From an uncultured Candidatus Saccharibacteria bacterium (lineage in GTDB: Bacteria; Patescibacteriota; Saccharimonadia; Saccharimonadales; Saccharimonadaceae): 52,806 nt of DNA. The DNA lies in assembly GCA_946406315.1 (NCBI GenBank), contig CAMJKD010000009.1, positions 1 to 52,806 on the forward strand, read 5' to 3'. Made by a program: the position numbers and the translations under genes. The notes under the pieces were generated by a model, which was not told the DNA's origin, did not search any database, and saw only the letters and a list, made by a program, of their open reading frames with translations. This document shows, one piece after another, positions 9,406 through 16,514 of this stretch. How positions within the stretch are numbered: position 1 is the first letter of the stretch; each line of letters opens with the position of its first letter.

Positions 9406-9562
9406 TAGATATGAAATAAAAAAACAAGCTAGTCAATCTATAAACTAATATTTAGAATACGTCAAATATCATTAATTGGGGTGACTATTCGGTTTTGTCG
9501 ACCCTATTTTGACAAAAAATGTCGTATTTTACCCCTGTTACAATTCTTCTATTGTTATAGTA

Positions 9563-9591
9563 TTGACAAAAATAAGCATATGTGCTATAAT
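9563..9591 (+). promoter_or_regulatory. Strong promoter of the 9804 gene
   Basis: Consensus TTGACA at 9563-9568, 17-bp spacer, TATAAT at 9586-9591, preceded by TGTGC. The same arrangement is found upstream of the 13434 gene and, on the other strand, of the 12483 gene. Confidence 0.85.
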
Positions 9592-9597
9592 CTAACC

Positions 9598-9803
9598 ATA
9601 GTTAGTAAAGCTCAAAGACTAACTAAGCACGTTATAAAGTCGAGTAGTAAGCATTGTGTAGTTTTTTCTATCCCATGCGACCAGTTGTATCTACTGTCAA
9701 TTGCGAGAGTAGGTAGACCTGGTCGCATGAGGGGGACCTCGCGGCAAAATGTAATTCTATCACCATTTTTGCAAGCGGTAAAAACGCAGAGAGGAGAACT
9801 ACT
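9598..9803 (+). promoter_or_regulatory. Long structured 5' leader of the 9804 gene
   Basis: About 206 nt separate the promoter from the start codon. The leader contains a small stem (AGTTAGT/ACTAACT) and a long hairpin with a perfect 11-bp outer stem, CATGCGACCAG (9674-9684) with CTGGTCGCATG (9719-9729), and further inner pairing. The ribosome site GAGAGGAG precedes ATG. It could be a riboswitch, a protein-binding leader or an mRNA stabiliser; I recognise no known class. Confidence 0.5.
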
Positions 9804-10445
9804 ATGAAGGATTTTAGCAGACTTTTTGTCATTAAGAACGGCGAGTGCGGCGGATGGACAAGTTCCACGAGGACGAGCTTCGTCATCTCCGTTAAGAACG
9901 ACGAGCTGTCCGTTAAGGGCAAGTCCGGACGCGACATGTACACCGCCGAGATCAACACCGCTTTCGGACGCTTCCTTAAGGAGTATGAAGCCGAGTTTGG
10001 CGAGAAGGTCGCTCTCTATGAGCGCCGGAACCGCTACCGCTTCTGCTTCCGTCAGGGGAGCTCCGGTTGCCAGGACACCTACATCGAGATCGATATGGGC
10101 GATGGTTTCCCGGTCAGGAAATTCATGATGCACGAATCTTGCTTCGGCAAGAGCGGTGGCTTCGGCTGCTTCGTGTACGATTTCCTCGACCTCTGTGTCG
10201 CTGCCGGATTCTTTGTTGTGGAGGACGGCTTCTATGCCTATCCCGAGGACGAAGACGCCAATTCTGGACTCGAGATGCGGGTTATCAAACCTCGCCTGAT
10301 CGAGTACGAAGAAGGTTGGACTTCCCCTTGGGAGAAGCCGGAAGGAGTTGTCTATCTGAGGACGGTTCGCGAAAAACCGGAAGATCCGGAAGAAGCGGAT
10401 GATGAATCCAACGATGACGACGCCTCCGAGGACGCAGAGGAGTAA
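9804..10445 (+). CDS. Cassette gene: hypothetical protein with acidic tail, 213 aa
   Basis: I do not recognise a domain. The protein begins MKDFSRLFVIKNGECGGWTS, has a central part rich in aromatic and Gly residues (FGKSGGFGCFVYDF), and ends in a very acidic tail (EEADDESNDDDASEDAEE). It has no signal peptide or membrane segment. Codon use is distinctly GC-richer than its AT-rich neighbours, which points to separate acquisition. It has a consensus promoter, a long leader, a clear ribosome site (GAGGAG) and its own terminator, so it is an independent expression unit inside the array. Confidence 0.8.
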   Translation: MKDFSRLFVIKNGECGGWTSSTRTSFVISVKNDELSVKGKSGRDMYTAEINTAFGRFLKEYEAEFGEKVALYERRNRYRFCFRQGSSGCQDTYIEIDMGDGFPVRKFMMHESCFGKSGGFGCFVYDFLDLCVAAGFFVVEDGFYAYPEDEDANSGLEMRVIKPRLIEYEEGWTSPWEKPEGVVYLRTVREKPEDPEEADDESNDDDASEDAEE

Positions 10446-10498
10446 TCCCTCCCCGAAACCCGCTAATCCCTAGCTTACCAGACGACAACGCACATAGA

Positions 10499-10521
10499 GA
10501 CCCGCTTCGGCGGGTCTTTCT
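10499..10521 (+). terminator. Terminator of the 9804 gene
   Basis: GACCCGC-TTCG-GCGGGTC perfect 7-bp stem with a UUCG tetraloop and a short T run. Confidence 0.85.
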
Positions 10522-10560
10522 CATTCAAAAGCTTAATAGTTTTTATTATAGACCAAATTG

Positions 10561-10722
10561 TTTAGGGTATTAACAGACGATTCTATCAGGGTAAAAATGC
10601 GTTTTCGGACGCATTTTTTCTGCAAAATCAGTATAAAATAGCACCCTATAATTTTCAGGGTACTTAACAGAAAATTACTACTAAAAAATCGGCCAAAATG
10701 CTGAGTCATATAAAATCTGGTG
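10561..10722. repeat. Cassette-boundary repeat II
   Basis: Carries all landmarks of the family: GGGTATTAACAGACG, an AAAAATGCGT/ACGCATTTTT hairpin, CAGGGTACTTAACAG, AAAAAATCGGCCAAAATG and CTGGTG. The G run after CTGGTG is lost here and the HD-domain gene unit starts directly after it. Confidence 0.8.
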
Positions 10723-10747
10723 CAAGTGTCGTAGTTATTTACGACTT

Positions 10748-11416
10748 TTAATTTAGAATTCTTGATATATCAATTTCTTTATTGTTAATTAAAAATATAA
10801 AATCTTTATTTAAGTAATTTGACACTTTATATGGAATAGTAATTGCTTTTGGCCAATTATTTAATATATTAATATTAAAATCATCATAAGTTGTATAGCT
10901 TACTATAAGTTTATCTTCATTAATTTTAATATCAACATTTCTTATTTTTTGTATTTCCTTATTCATTACATCTTGAATGCTAGAATTTTCAGTTCTATGA
11001 TAAGTAACATCCAATTTATCTGCTAATACCAGGGCAAGACCAACTAAAGATTTAATGTTATTTCCTTTAGAATGATCCATAATAGCCTGTCTTAAAATTT
11101 CCTCTTCATTCTGTGTAATATCATTTTTATCAATAAAATTAACAAATATTTTACTACTCACTATAGCATGATCAACTTTATCACCTTTAATTAAACCAAT
11201 ATCATGTAAAAGTGCAGCAGCCATTCCTAAATCAATTGTTCTTTTATCAGAGTTTAATTGTAATAAAATCTTATTTACATACTCTGCAACTCGTTTATAG
11301 TGACCTAATCCATGTTCCCAATCCCACTTACCATCAGTTATAAATTTAATATTATCTATTTTTTTAGCTGTATCTAAATATTCACTATTGTTTAATATTT
11401 CATTATACAAAGTCAT
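10748..11416 (-). CDS. Cassette gene: HD-domain phosphohydrolase-like protein, 222 aa
   Basis: The metal-binding HD signature is present: an early His in WEHGLGHYKRV (about residue 35-42), HDIGLIKGD near residue 72, and a later conserved LVLADKLD with Asp near 135. HD proteins hydrolyse phosphate esters such as nucleotides or cyclic dinucleotides. The substrate here is unknown. The gene is strikingly AT-rich (many AAT, ATT, TTA codons) compared with the window, which suggests recent transfer from an AT-rich donor. A CCTCC complement upstream gives a good ribosome site. It is the only cassette gene whose right edge lacks a full boundary repeat. Confidence 0.75.
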   Translation of the reverse strand: MTLYNEILNNSEYLDTAKKIDNIKFITDGKWDWEHGLGHYKRVAEYVNKILLQLNSDKRTIDLGMAAALLHDIGLIKGDKVDHAIVSSKIFVNFIDKNDITQNEEEILRQAIMDHSKGNNIKSLVGLALVLADKLDVTYHRTENSSIQDVMNKEIQKIRNVDIKINEDKLIVSYTTYDDFNINILNNWPKAITIPYKVSNYLNKDFIFLINNKEIDISRILN

Positions 11417-11603
11417 AAGTTTTTCCTCCTAATGCAATTTTGACATAATTTATATTTTTTAGCAGATGTTTTACTATGGCAAATTATTTAACCCCCTAGG
11501 TATTTTGACATTAATATCAAAATACTAGTCGAAAAAGAAAAACAATCATTTTTTCAGATTGTTCACTTATCTTAAAGTTCGAATAGTTCGAACAGATGCG
11601 TCA
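11417..11603. other. Intergenic region with several short palindromes
   Basis: No gene seen. GTATTTTGA / TCAAAATAC (about 11500-11527), AACAATC / GATTGTT and GTTCGAA-TA-GTTCGAA palindromes lie upstream of the HD-domain gene. They may be operators or terminators for the flanking units. Confidence 0.4.
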
Positions 11604-11643
11604 CTGGTGGGGGCGAATTGGGCAGGTTTAACAATTTATAGAG
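11604..11643. repeat. Partial cassette boundary (core only)
   Basis: CTGGTGGGGGCGAATTGGGC followed by AGGTTTAACAATTTATAGAG. It matches the right-hand part of repeats I and III but lacks the preceding ~160 bp. The stop codon of the next gene lies inside it. Confidence 0.7.
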
Positions 11644-12163
11644 AGTCAATTTGAACTTGTTTGCCTTTTTCGCAATATTTATAAAAATCAAGACACGATA
11701 GGTTTTCCTTTGGCGCATCGTATTCGTAAATGACGAGATTTTGCGGATTGTATTTGTCGCCAAGTTCATTATCGATGAATTTATTGCGAATATCGGAAAT
11801 CGCAGTTTTGAGATTATCATATTTATGTAGGCCGCGTAAAACAGCCCAAGCGTGCTCATACCAAAATGTTTTGTTATTGTGTTCGAAAAGCATAAATGTA
11901 TGAGTGGGGCATTTATCTTCGTCGTAATGAACTATAAAAAATGAGCGTGTAGCTATGCCGACATCGGCGAATAATTTTCTTTGTAGCTCGATTTGATCCC
12001 AGCAAACACCAAGCTTGCTTTCTAGTAATTGGTCTGGCATCTGTAGCATATATTTTTCGGCATAGTGTGCCATGTCGGTATGTTTGACTCCATTTTTATC
12101 AACCCAACCGTATTGAATTGGGGACATTTTTACATCGATTCCTTTTATGAAGTCCATATTCAT
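11636..12163 (-). CDS. Cassette gene: transglutaminase-like (papain-fold) protein, 175 aa
   Basis: The central segment fits the transglutaminase-like core. It has GVCWDQIELQR with candidate nucleophile Cys54, CPTHTFML with His88, and TFWYEHAW with acidic Glu103 in the place of the third catalytic residue. Proteins with this core act as proteases, amidases or cross-linking enzymes. There is no signal peptide, so it would act in the cytoplasm or be delivered by another route. The gene sits between the partial boundary and repeat III, transcribed toward the left. The real start may be the second ATG (MDFIKG). A TTAAAAT box lies immediately before the start, so the message may be leaderless. Confidence 0.6.
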   Translation of the reverse strand: MNMDFIKGIDVKMSPIQYGWVDKNGVKHTDMAHYAEKYMLQMPDQLLESKLGVCWDQIELQRKLFADVGIATRSFFIVHYDEDKCPTHTFMLFEHNNKTFWYEHAWAVLRGLHKYDNLKTAISDIRNKFIDNELGDKYNPQNLVIYEYDAPKENLSCLDFYKYCEKGKQVQIDSL

Positions 12164-12180
12164 ATTTTAACATATGGACC

Positions 12181-12385
12181 TAATTGTTTTAGGGTATTAA
12201 CAGGCAATCTTATAGGTGTAAAATGGCGATTTTTGCCCCATTTTTCGTGCAAAATCAGTATAAAATTGCATACTAGGACTTCAAAGGTACTTAACGGATA
12301 TTCATTATTAAAAAATCGGCTAGTATACCGGTTTAGATATGTCTTGGTGGAGGCGAATTGGGCAGGTATTAACACTGTATAGAGG
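12181..12385. repeat. Cassette-boundary repeat III
   Basis: Same family: AGGGTATTAACAGG, AAAATGG/CCATTTT hairpin, AAGGTACTTAACGG, AAAAAATCGGCTAGTATACCG and CTTGGTGGAGGCGAATTGGG. The inner stem sequences differ from repeats I and II but still pair. Confidence 0.8.
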
Positions 12386-12447
12386 AGAAATAAGAGATAG
12401 GTTAGCCAACAATCAATTATTATAATACACGCCATGTTAGATGCAGT

Positions 12448-12479
12448 AAAAAGCCCCGACTGGCGGCCGGGGACTTTTC
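12448..12479 (-). terminator. Terminator of the 12483 gene
   Basis: AAAAGCCCC / GGGGACTTTT stem. On the minus strand it directly follows the stop codon. Confidence 0.75.
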
Positions 12480-12482
12480 TGC

Positions 12483-12947
12483 TTAGATGTGGGTGAGGGG
12501 TGAGATAATCTTTGGGTTCATGATTAGGATTGAATCGCAATCCCAACCATAAAGTCGCCAATACAGACCATCTTTATCCCAATTCTTATCCGTACTTGAA
12601 AGATGGAGTTCGATGGCATCCCAGCCATCTTTCGCCATCTGTTCAAAGTCCGGATAGAATCCATTCCATGAATCAAAGCAGTCGTTACAACGTGGCAGGC
12701 GATCCAAATCTTTACTTGTGTAAAGATGAGCGACCTTTGCGGCAGGAGTAATTAGAAAACGAAAGTAAGTATTCAGGTCTTCAAGCCTGAATTCTCCAAC
12801 TTCGCACCAATTGCGCCAACCGAGTTTTGCATCAACGCGAGAGGCCCAGAGTCCGCCATAAGGCTTGTTCCAGTGATCTTGGTTGGTGACCTGCTTAAAG
12901 TAACGGGGGTTGAAATATGCGGAGCCGTAGTGGATGTAGAGTGCCAT
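12483..12947 (-). CDS. Cassette gene: hypothetical protein with GGLWAS motif, 154 aa
   Basis: The protein begins MALYIHYGSAYFNP, followed by KPYGGLWASRVDAKLGWRNWC. An HYGS strand followed by a conserved GGLWAS and an aromatic-rich region recalls ADP-ribosyltransferase-like or RNA 2'-phosphotransferase-like folds (first motif H-x-T/S). I cannot identify the acidic catalytic residue with confidence, so this is a weak hint only. It has no signal peptide. It has a strong ribosome site (AAAGGAGGTACC) and a long leader from a consensus promoter shared back-to-back with the 13434 gene. Confidence 0.7.
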   Translation of the reverse strand: MALYIHYGSAYFNPRYFKQVTNQDHWNKPYGGLWASRVDAKLGWRNWCEVGEFRLEDLNTYFRFLITPAAKVAHLYTSKDLDRLPRCNDCFDSWNGFYPDFEQMAKDGWDAIELHLSSTDKNWDKDGLYWRLYGWDCDSILIMNPKIISPLTHI

Positions 12948-13138
12948 AATGGTACCTCCTTTTGTTTGTGTTTGTTGGTAATTTTTCTCTCTGGACTCAA
13001 ATAAGTCTTCTCATGAACTAAAGGCTTTTAATTCTTCTAGGACAATTCTTCTTTACCAAATCTTTTCAACACAAACGTTCGGATTCTCCGCAAACATTGT
13101 TTTAAAATGCACTACTCACAGTTTCAAGCAGTATTCCC

Positions 13139-13167
13139 ATTATAGCATACTTAATATTATTTGTCAA
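13139..13167 (-). promoter_or_regulatory. Promoter of the 12483 gene
   Basis: On the minus strand: TTGACA, 17-bp spacer, TATAAT. The transcript would carry a ~180-nt leader before the start codon at 12947. Confidence 0.8.
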
Positions 13168-13235
13168 TACTCTTTATGCTTTTTGAATATCTATTATTTT
13201 GACCTTAAAGATAACCTTTAAGTGTGATTTTACTA

Positions 13236-13264
13236 TTGACATTTCATAGTGTTTGTGCTATAAT
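13236..13264 (+). promoter_or_regulatory. Promoter of the 13434 gene
   Basis: TTGACA at 13236-13241, 17-bp spacer ending TGTGC, TATAAT at 13259-13264: identical in design to the promoter at 9563. Confidence 0.85.
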
Positions 13265-13270
13265 GTAAAT

Positions 13271-13433
13271 ATAGGATCATTAAGATTCCGTATTTTAAAA
13301 AGGTGCTTGCTTAACCGCGGATCTGAGGGCTTAATTCTTTAATTCAGCCCTGATATCTGCGGTTAAGGGTGGCTCTCTTTTCCGTAGTGATACATTGTGC
13401 AATGCTGATCTAATTGAAAGGAGATCAAAGCCT
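13271..13433 (+). promoter_or_regulatory. Structured 5' leader of the 13434 gene
   Basis: A long hairpin is closed by CTTAACCGC (13310-13318) with GCGGTTAAG (13359-13367) and carries an inner AGGGCT/AGCCCT stem. It is followed by an unpaired region and the ribosome site AAAGGAGAT. The sequence differs from the leader at 9598, but the layout (promoter, hairpin, ribosome site) is the same. Confidence 0.5.
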
Positions 13434-14054
13434 ATGAGTGAGAAAATTTTCAACATGTCCGCAAAAGAATTTTCTGATTCCAGTTATTGGATCCAGAAGA
13501 GGCTCTTGCCGAAGTTGGAACCGAGAGAAACTCCTAGGAGAGTCGATGACGACGCAAAGACTCCCGAAGAAAGACTTCTCGATGCTTTTTACTACGAGCC
13601 AAAGGTATTCTGGACGCTCGGTGGTAATGGCGCAACGATTCGGCTTTTCACTGATCTTGATGAGAAAATCAGTCTTTTCGATCTTTCGTTCTATGAAGAT
13701 CCTAAGAATGATCCAACCGTCAAGTATCTGACAGAACACTCTATTGACGAGATTTTCGCCGGCAAAAACCCTGATATGATACCAGACAGCGTCTGCGTCG
13801 TTGAGGGTGGTGACGGCATCATCGAAATCAATTTCAGATGTTCTGAAGAGCTGAAGGCTGCTGGCGTCGATGAAAGTTTTCTCTTGAACCGTGATCTCGA
13901 TGAGGCCAGATTTGGCGTCATGGTCAAAGGTCACGGTTCTGAAAAACATCTCATCGGCTACACCAAGAGCGACAAGCAGGAACCCTACATCAAGACATAC
14001 TATGAAAACGGAGTTACGAGTCAGATGACTTTTGACCTCGTCTCAAAGTATTGA
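13434..14054 (+). CDS. Cassette gene: hypothetical protein, 206 aa
   Basis: Function not recognised. ATG 13434 is chosen because AAAGGAGAT precedes it at normal spacing; an upstream TTG in the same frame would put that ribosome site inside the gene. The protein is soluble and rather acidic, with a central segment TLGGNGATIRLFTDLDEKIS and later VVEGGDGIIEINFRC. No signal peptide or membrane helix. It forms a single-gene unit with promoter, leader and terminator, directly before repeat IV and the tRNA. Confidence 0.75.
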   Translation: MSEKIFNMSAKEFSDSSYWIQKRLLPKLEPRETPRRVDDDAKTPEERLLDAFYYEPKVFWTLGGNGATIRLFTDLDEKISLFDLSFYEDPKNDPTVKYLTEHSIDEIFAGKNPDMIPDSVCVVEGGDGIIEINFRCSEELKAAGVDESFLLNRDLDEARFGVMVKGHGSEKHLIGYTKSDKQEPYIKTYYENGVTSQMTFDLVSKY

Positions 14055-14073
14055 TTGATCACACAACACCTTT

Positions 14074-14105
14074 AAAAAGTCCCCGGCAGCCAGTCGGGGC
14101 TTTTT
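14074..14105 (+). terminator. Terminator of the 13434 gene
   Basis: AAAAAGTCCCCG / CGGGGCTTTTT hairpin. The downstream GCTAACCTACTCTTGTA is shared with the sequence after the terminator at 9148. Confidence 0.85.
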
Positions 14106-14140
14106 GCTAACCTACTCTTGTAGGGGGAATATCAAAATAT

Positions 14141-14306
14141 TTAGGGTATTAACAGACATTCTAACAGGGACAAAATGCATGTTTCTTGCAGTTTTCTGCC
14201 GTAAAAATGCACAATTTTTGCGCCCTATTGTTGGCAAGTTACTTAACAGAATTTTACTACTAAAAAATCGGCCAAAATGCCGACTCATATATAATCTGGT
14301 GGGGGC
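14141..14306. repeat. Cassette-boundary repeat IV, joined to the tRNA
   Basis: GGGTATTAACAGACATTCT, GTTACTTAACAGAATTTTAC, CTAAAAAATCGGCCAAAATG and then CTGGTGGGGGC. The final CTGGTGGGGGC is the 3' end of the tRNA gene on the minus strand (acceptor stem plus CCA), so the core of the repeat family equals a tRNA 3' terminus. Confidence 0.8.
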
Positions 14307-14372
14307 AGCTGGGTTTGAACCAGCGACCAATCGGTTATGAGCCGACTGCTCTAACCACTGAGCTATGCCCCC
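14297..14372 (-). tRNA. tRNA with CAU anticodon, probably tRNA-Ile2
   Basis: Cloverleaf: acceptor GGGGGCA/TGCCCCC, D-arm AGCTCAGTGGTTAGAGC, anticodon loop CTCATAA, T-arm GCTGG-TTCAAAC-CCAGC, discriminator A and encoded CCA. The body resembles bacterial tRNA-Ile2 (AGCTCAGTGGTTAGAGC and TTGGTCGCTGGTTCAA) more than elongator Met. It would then need TilS, which is encoded at 51586. Its 3' end is the boundary of the cassette array. Confidence 0.8.
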
Positions 14373-14593
14373 GTGCTTTAAAGTATATCATATCTTTGAA
14401 GAGACATGATTAGGATATATTTTAACTATAACGTAAGCATAATTAAATATGAAAAGATTATCTCTATTCCGGCGCAGTTTTTTATTATCTTTTCGCGCCG
14501 CTCGCAACCAAGCAGCCTAAGGAGAAAATCGACTTTTTTATCATGCAACAATGACCGTGTATAGTCAAATAGCATTAGTGCTATAATATTGTT

Positions 14594-15016
14594 ATGTGGC
14601 TGAAAATCCAGACCTTCTTCAATCGTATCCGTTACTATGCAAAACGGGATATTTTTACCCTTCGCAATATAGTTACAGTTATCGCTATTCTGATTTGTTT
14701 TTATTGGGCGGTTGGCGCTATTAACTCCACATCTCGTAACTGGGGTCTAGAGGAAAAACTAAAAGGCAAACAGCTTGAAGCAGCTAAAATAGAGCTTGAA
14801 GTAGAGAAAAATCAGCTTGAACAGCAATACTATCAAACTGAAGAATATCAAGAACTCATGGCGCGTATAAAGCTTGGCAAAAAAGCCAAAGATGAGACGA
14901 TGGTAATCTTACCAGCGAATTCCGAAGATGCTCGCACGCGATATATCAAAATCGAACCGCAACAATCTGAATTCCGTAGCAACTTCTCTCAGTGGCTTGA
15001 CTTCTTGTTTGGTTAG
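14594..15016 (+). CDS. FtsB/DivIC-like septum formation protein, 140 aa
   Basis: It has a short basic N-terminus, one membrane helix at about residues 26-44, then a coiled coil (residues 52-95, rich in Glu, Lys and Leu heptads), and a short outer tail. This is the plan of FtsB/DivIC, bitopic proteins that link the divisome to septal wall synthesis. TATAAT at 14582-14587 lies six bases before ATG, so the message is predicted to be leaderless. It stands alone between two tRNA genes. Confidence 0.7.
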   Translation: MWLKIQTFFNRIRYYAKRDIFTLRNIVTVIAILICFYWAVGAINSTSRNWGLEEKLKGKQLEAAKIELEVEKNQLEQQYYQTEEYQELMARIKLGKKAKDETMVILPANSEDARTRYIKIEPQQSEFRSNFSQWLDFLFG

Positions 15017-15038
15017 GAGTAAAATTAACAAGTATCAT

Positions 15039-15115
15039 CGCGGGGTAGAGCAGCCTGGTAGCTCGTCTGGCCCATAACCAGAAGGTCGTTGGTTCAAATC
15101 CAACCCCCGCCACCA
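15039..15115 (+). tRNA. Initiator tRNA-fMet (CAU)
   Basis: CGCGGGG acceptor with an unpaired first position (C1 opposite C72), D-arm AGAGCAGCCTGGTAGCTCG, anticodon loop CCCATAA, T-arm GTTGG-TTCAAAT-CCAAC and encoded CCA. The 1-72 mismatch marks an initiator. The anticodon stem ends in TGG/CCA, so only two of the three G:C pairs usual for initiators are present. Confidence 0.9.
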
Positions 15116-15124
15116 AGATTTCAA

Positions 15125-15145
15125 AGGCCATCAGGCCGTTTTTTG
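15125..15145 (+). terminator. Terminator after tRNA-fMet
   Basis: AGGCC-ATCA-GGCC hairpin followed by GTTTTTT, just after the tRNA. Confidence 0.7.
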
Positions 15146-15151
15146 TTGTTT

Positions 15152-16513
15152 CTAAATCCTTTCGCAGGCCTCGCGAATCAAGGCGTTCCAGTCATTTGCT
15201 AGGTGTGGTACTAGAGCAACATTGTCCGCCGTCAAGTCATAGCAAAGCGCAAAGGCTAATTCCTGGGCAAGTACACCTGCATTTGGCGCCATTACTGTTG
15301 CGCCTAGTATTTTGTTAGTCTTTTTGGCGACAATAATCTTAACAAAACCATTATGAGTATCCGAAATGTTTGCCTTCGCTACGGTATCCAGTGGGACGAC
15401 GACTTTCTTGATTTTTTTATCGCTGCGAATGCAATCATCTTCAGTTTCGCCCACCTGCGCAACCTCTGGATAAGTATCCGTTACACGCATAATGCCACGA
15501 TAATCAGCAATTGCCTTCGATTTACCAACAATATGCATCGCTGCCACGCGTGCTTCTATCTCGGCTTTTTCGGTTGAACTATGACCGCCTATGACATCAC
15601 CGGCAGCATAAATATGCTTTTGCGAGGTACGCATCGTAATATCAACGCTAATACCAGTATGATTAAAATTCACGTGTGCATTTTCTAGACCGATATCTAC
15701 GTTTGGCGCGCTTCCTGTGCACATTAATATTTCGTCTACGCGAATCGATTTTTCTTGACCTCCCCTTAAGAATATTACTTTCTTAGTTTGATTATCTTTT
15801 TCTAACGCAATCACGCGCGACTGTGTTAAGACTTTTATCTTATCTTTGCTGAAGATTTCGTCCATAACTTGACCGACTTCTTCGTCTTCGCGCGGCAATA
15901 GGCGCCCCGCAATATCAGCAATTACAACCTCAGTGCCAAGTGTAGCGAAATATTGCGCCAACTCACAGCCAGTCGAGCCTGCACCGATAATAAATAAACT
16001 CTTCGGCGGTCGCAAGATATTCAAGACGTCTTCTGGTAGCCAGTAATCGACATTTTCCGGAATTTTAATGCCTGTATCGAGAATTGAGGCGCCAGTTGCA
16101 ATTAAATAATTCTTCGCCCGAATAATCTCTTCGCCGACCGCTAATTCTTTTTTCGAAATGAAGCGTGCTTTTCCTTTTATGCAGACAATACCTGCTTCTT
16201 CAAAATCGGCCTTACCATTCGCCTTTGCGCGGCGCATAGCGGTATTTTTCCAACTATTAATTGTTGGATAGTTATAGCGTAGGCCGTTACTAGAAATACC
16301 AAACTTACCACCTTCAAGGGCTTTTTTATAGATTTGGGACGCATGAAATAGCGCACCTAAAGGTACGTTACTAACATTGAGGCTAGATCCGCCCCATTTA
16401 TTTGCTTCAATCAAGACTACACGCTGTCCTGATTCGGCCGCAATTAAGGCCGCTTTACCACCTGCATCGCCACTCCCTATGACGGCCAGATCATAATCGA
16501 AACGCTTACTCAT
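15152..16513 (-). CDS. FAD/NAD(P)-dependent oxidoreductase lacking the redox cysteines, 453 aa
   Basis: Clear member of the pyridine nucleotide-disulfide oxidoreductase class I fold: FAD-binding GSGDAGGKAA near residue 13, NAD-binding GAGSTGCELAQYFA near 177, second FAD motif IYAAGDVIGG near 300, and the C-terminal dimerisation domain. The active-site motif, normally GGTCLNVGCIP, reads GGSSLNVSNVP. Both cysteines are replaced (Ser44 and Asn49). The C-terminal HxHPT motif is also altered (VPHLANDW). So it cannot be a standard lipoamide or mercuric reductase; a plain NAD(P)H oxidoreductase role is inferred. It is the last of three minus-strand genes, one base after the 16515 gene. Confidence 0.85.
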   Translation of the reverse strand: MSKRFDYDLAVIGSGDAGGKAALIAAESGQRVVLIEANKWGGSSLNVSNVPLGALFHASQIYKKALEGGKFGISSNGLRYNYPTINSWKNTAMRRAKANGKADFEEAGIVCIKGKARFISKKELAVGEEIIRAKNYLIATGASILDTGIKIPENVDYWLPEDVLNILRPPKSLFIIGAGSTGCELAQYFATLGTEVVIADIAGRLLPREDEEVGQVMDEIFSKDKIKVLTQSRVIALEKDNQTKKVIFLRGGQEKSIRVDEILMCTGSAPNVDIGLENAHVNFNHTGISVDITMRTSQKHIYAAGDVIGGHSSTEKAEIEARVAAMHIVGKSKAIADYRGIMRVTDTYPEVAQVGETEDDCIRSDKKIKKVVVPLDTVAKANISDTHNGFVKIIVAKKTNKILGATVMAPNAGVLAQELAFALCYDLTADNVALVPHLANDWNALIREACERI

Positions 16514-16514
16514 T

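Noticed and set aside
9612-10133. Minus-strand open frame of 173 codons over the 9804 leader and gene
   Set aside because: It runs antisense to a gene with promoter, ribosome site and terminator, and crosses the leader hairpin; it is a by-product of the GC-rich codons.
11604-11643. Truncated tRNA 3' end
   Set aside because: The reverse complement ends CGCCCCCACCA like a tRNA, but no T-arm GTTC motif lies before it, so only the acceptor-end core is shared.
9205-14306. Integron with attC sites
   Set aside because: The repeats share direct TTAACRG motifs and a tRNA-end core, but I see no paired RYYYAAC/GTTRRRY boxes and no integron integrase.
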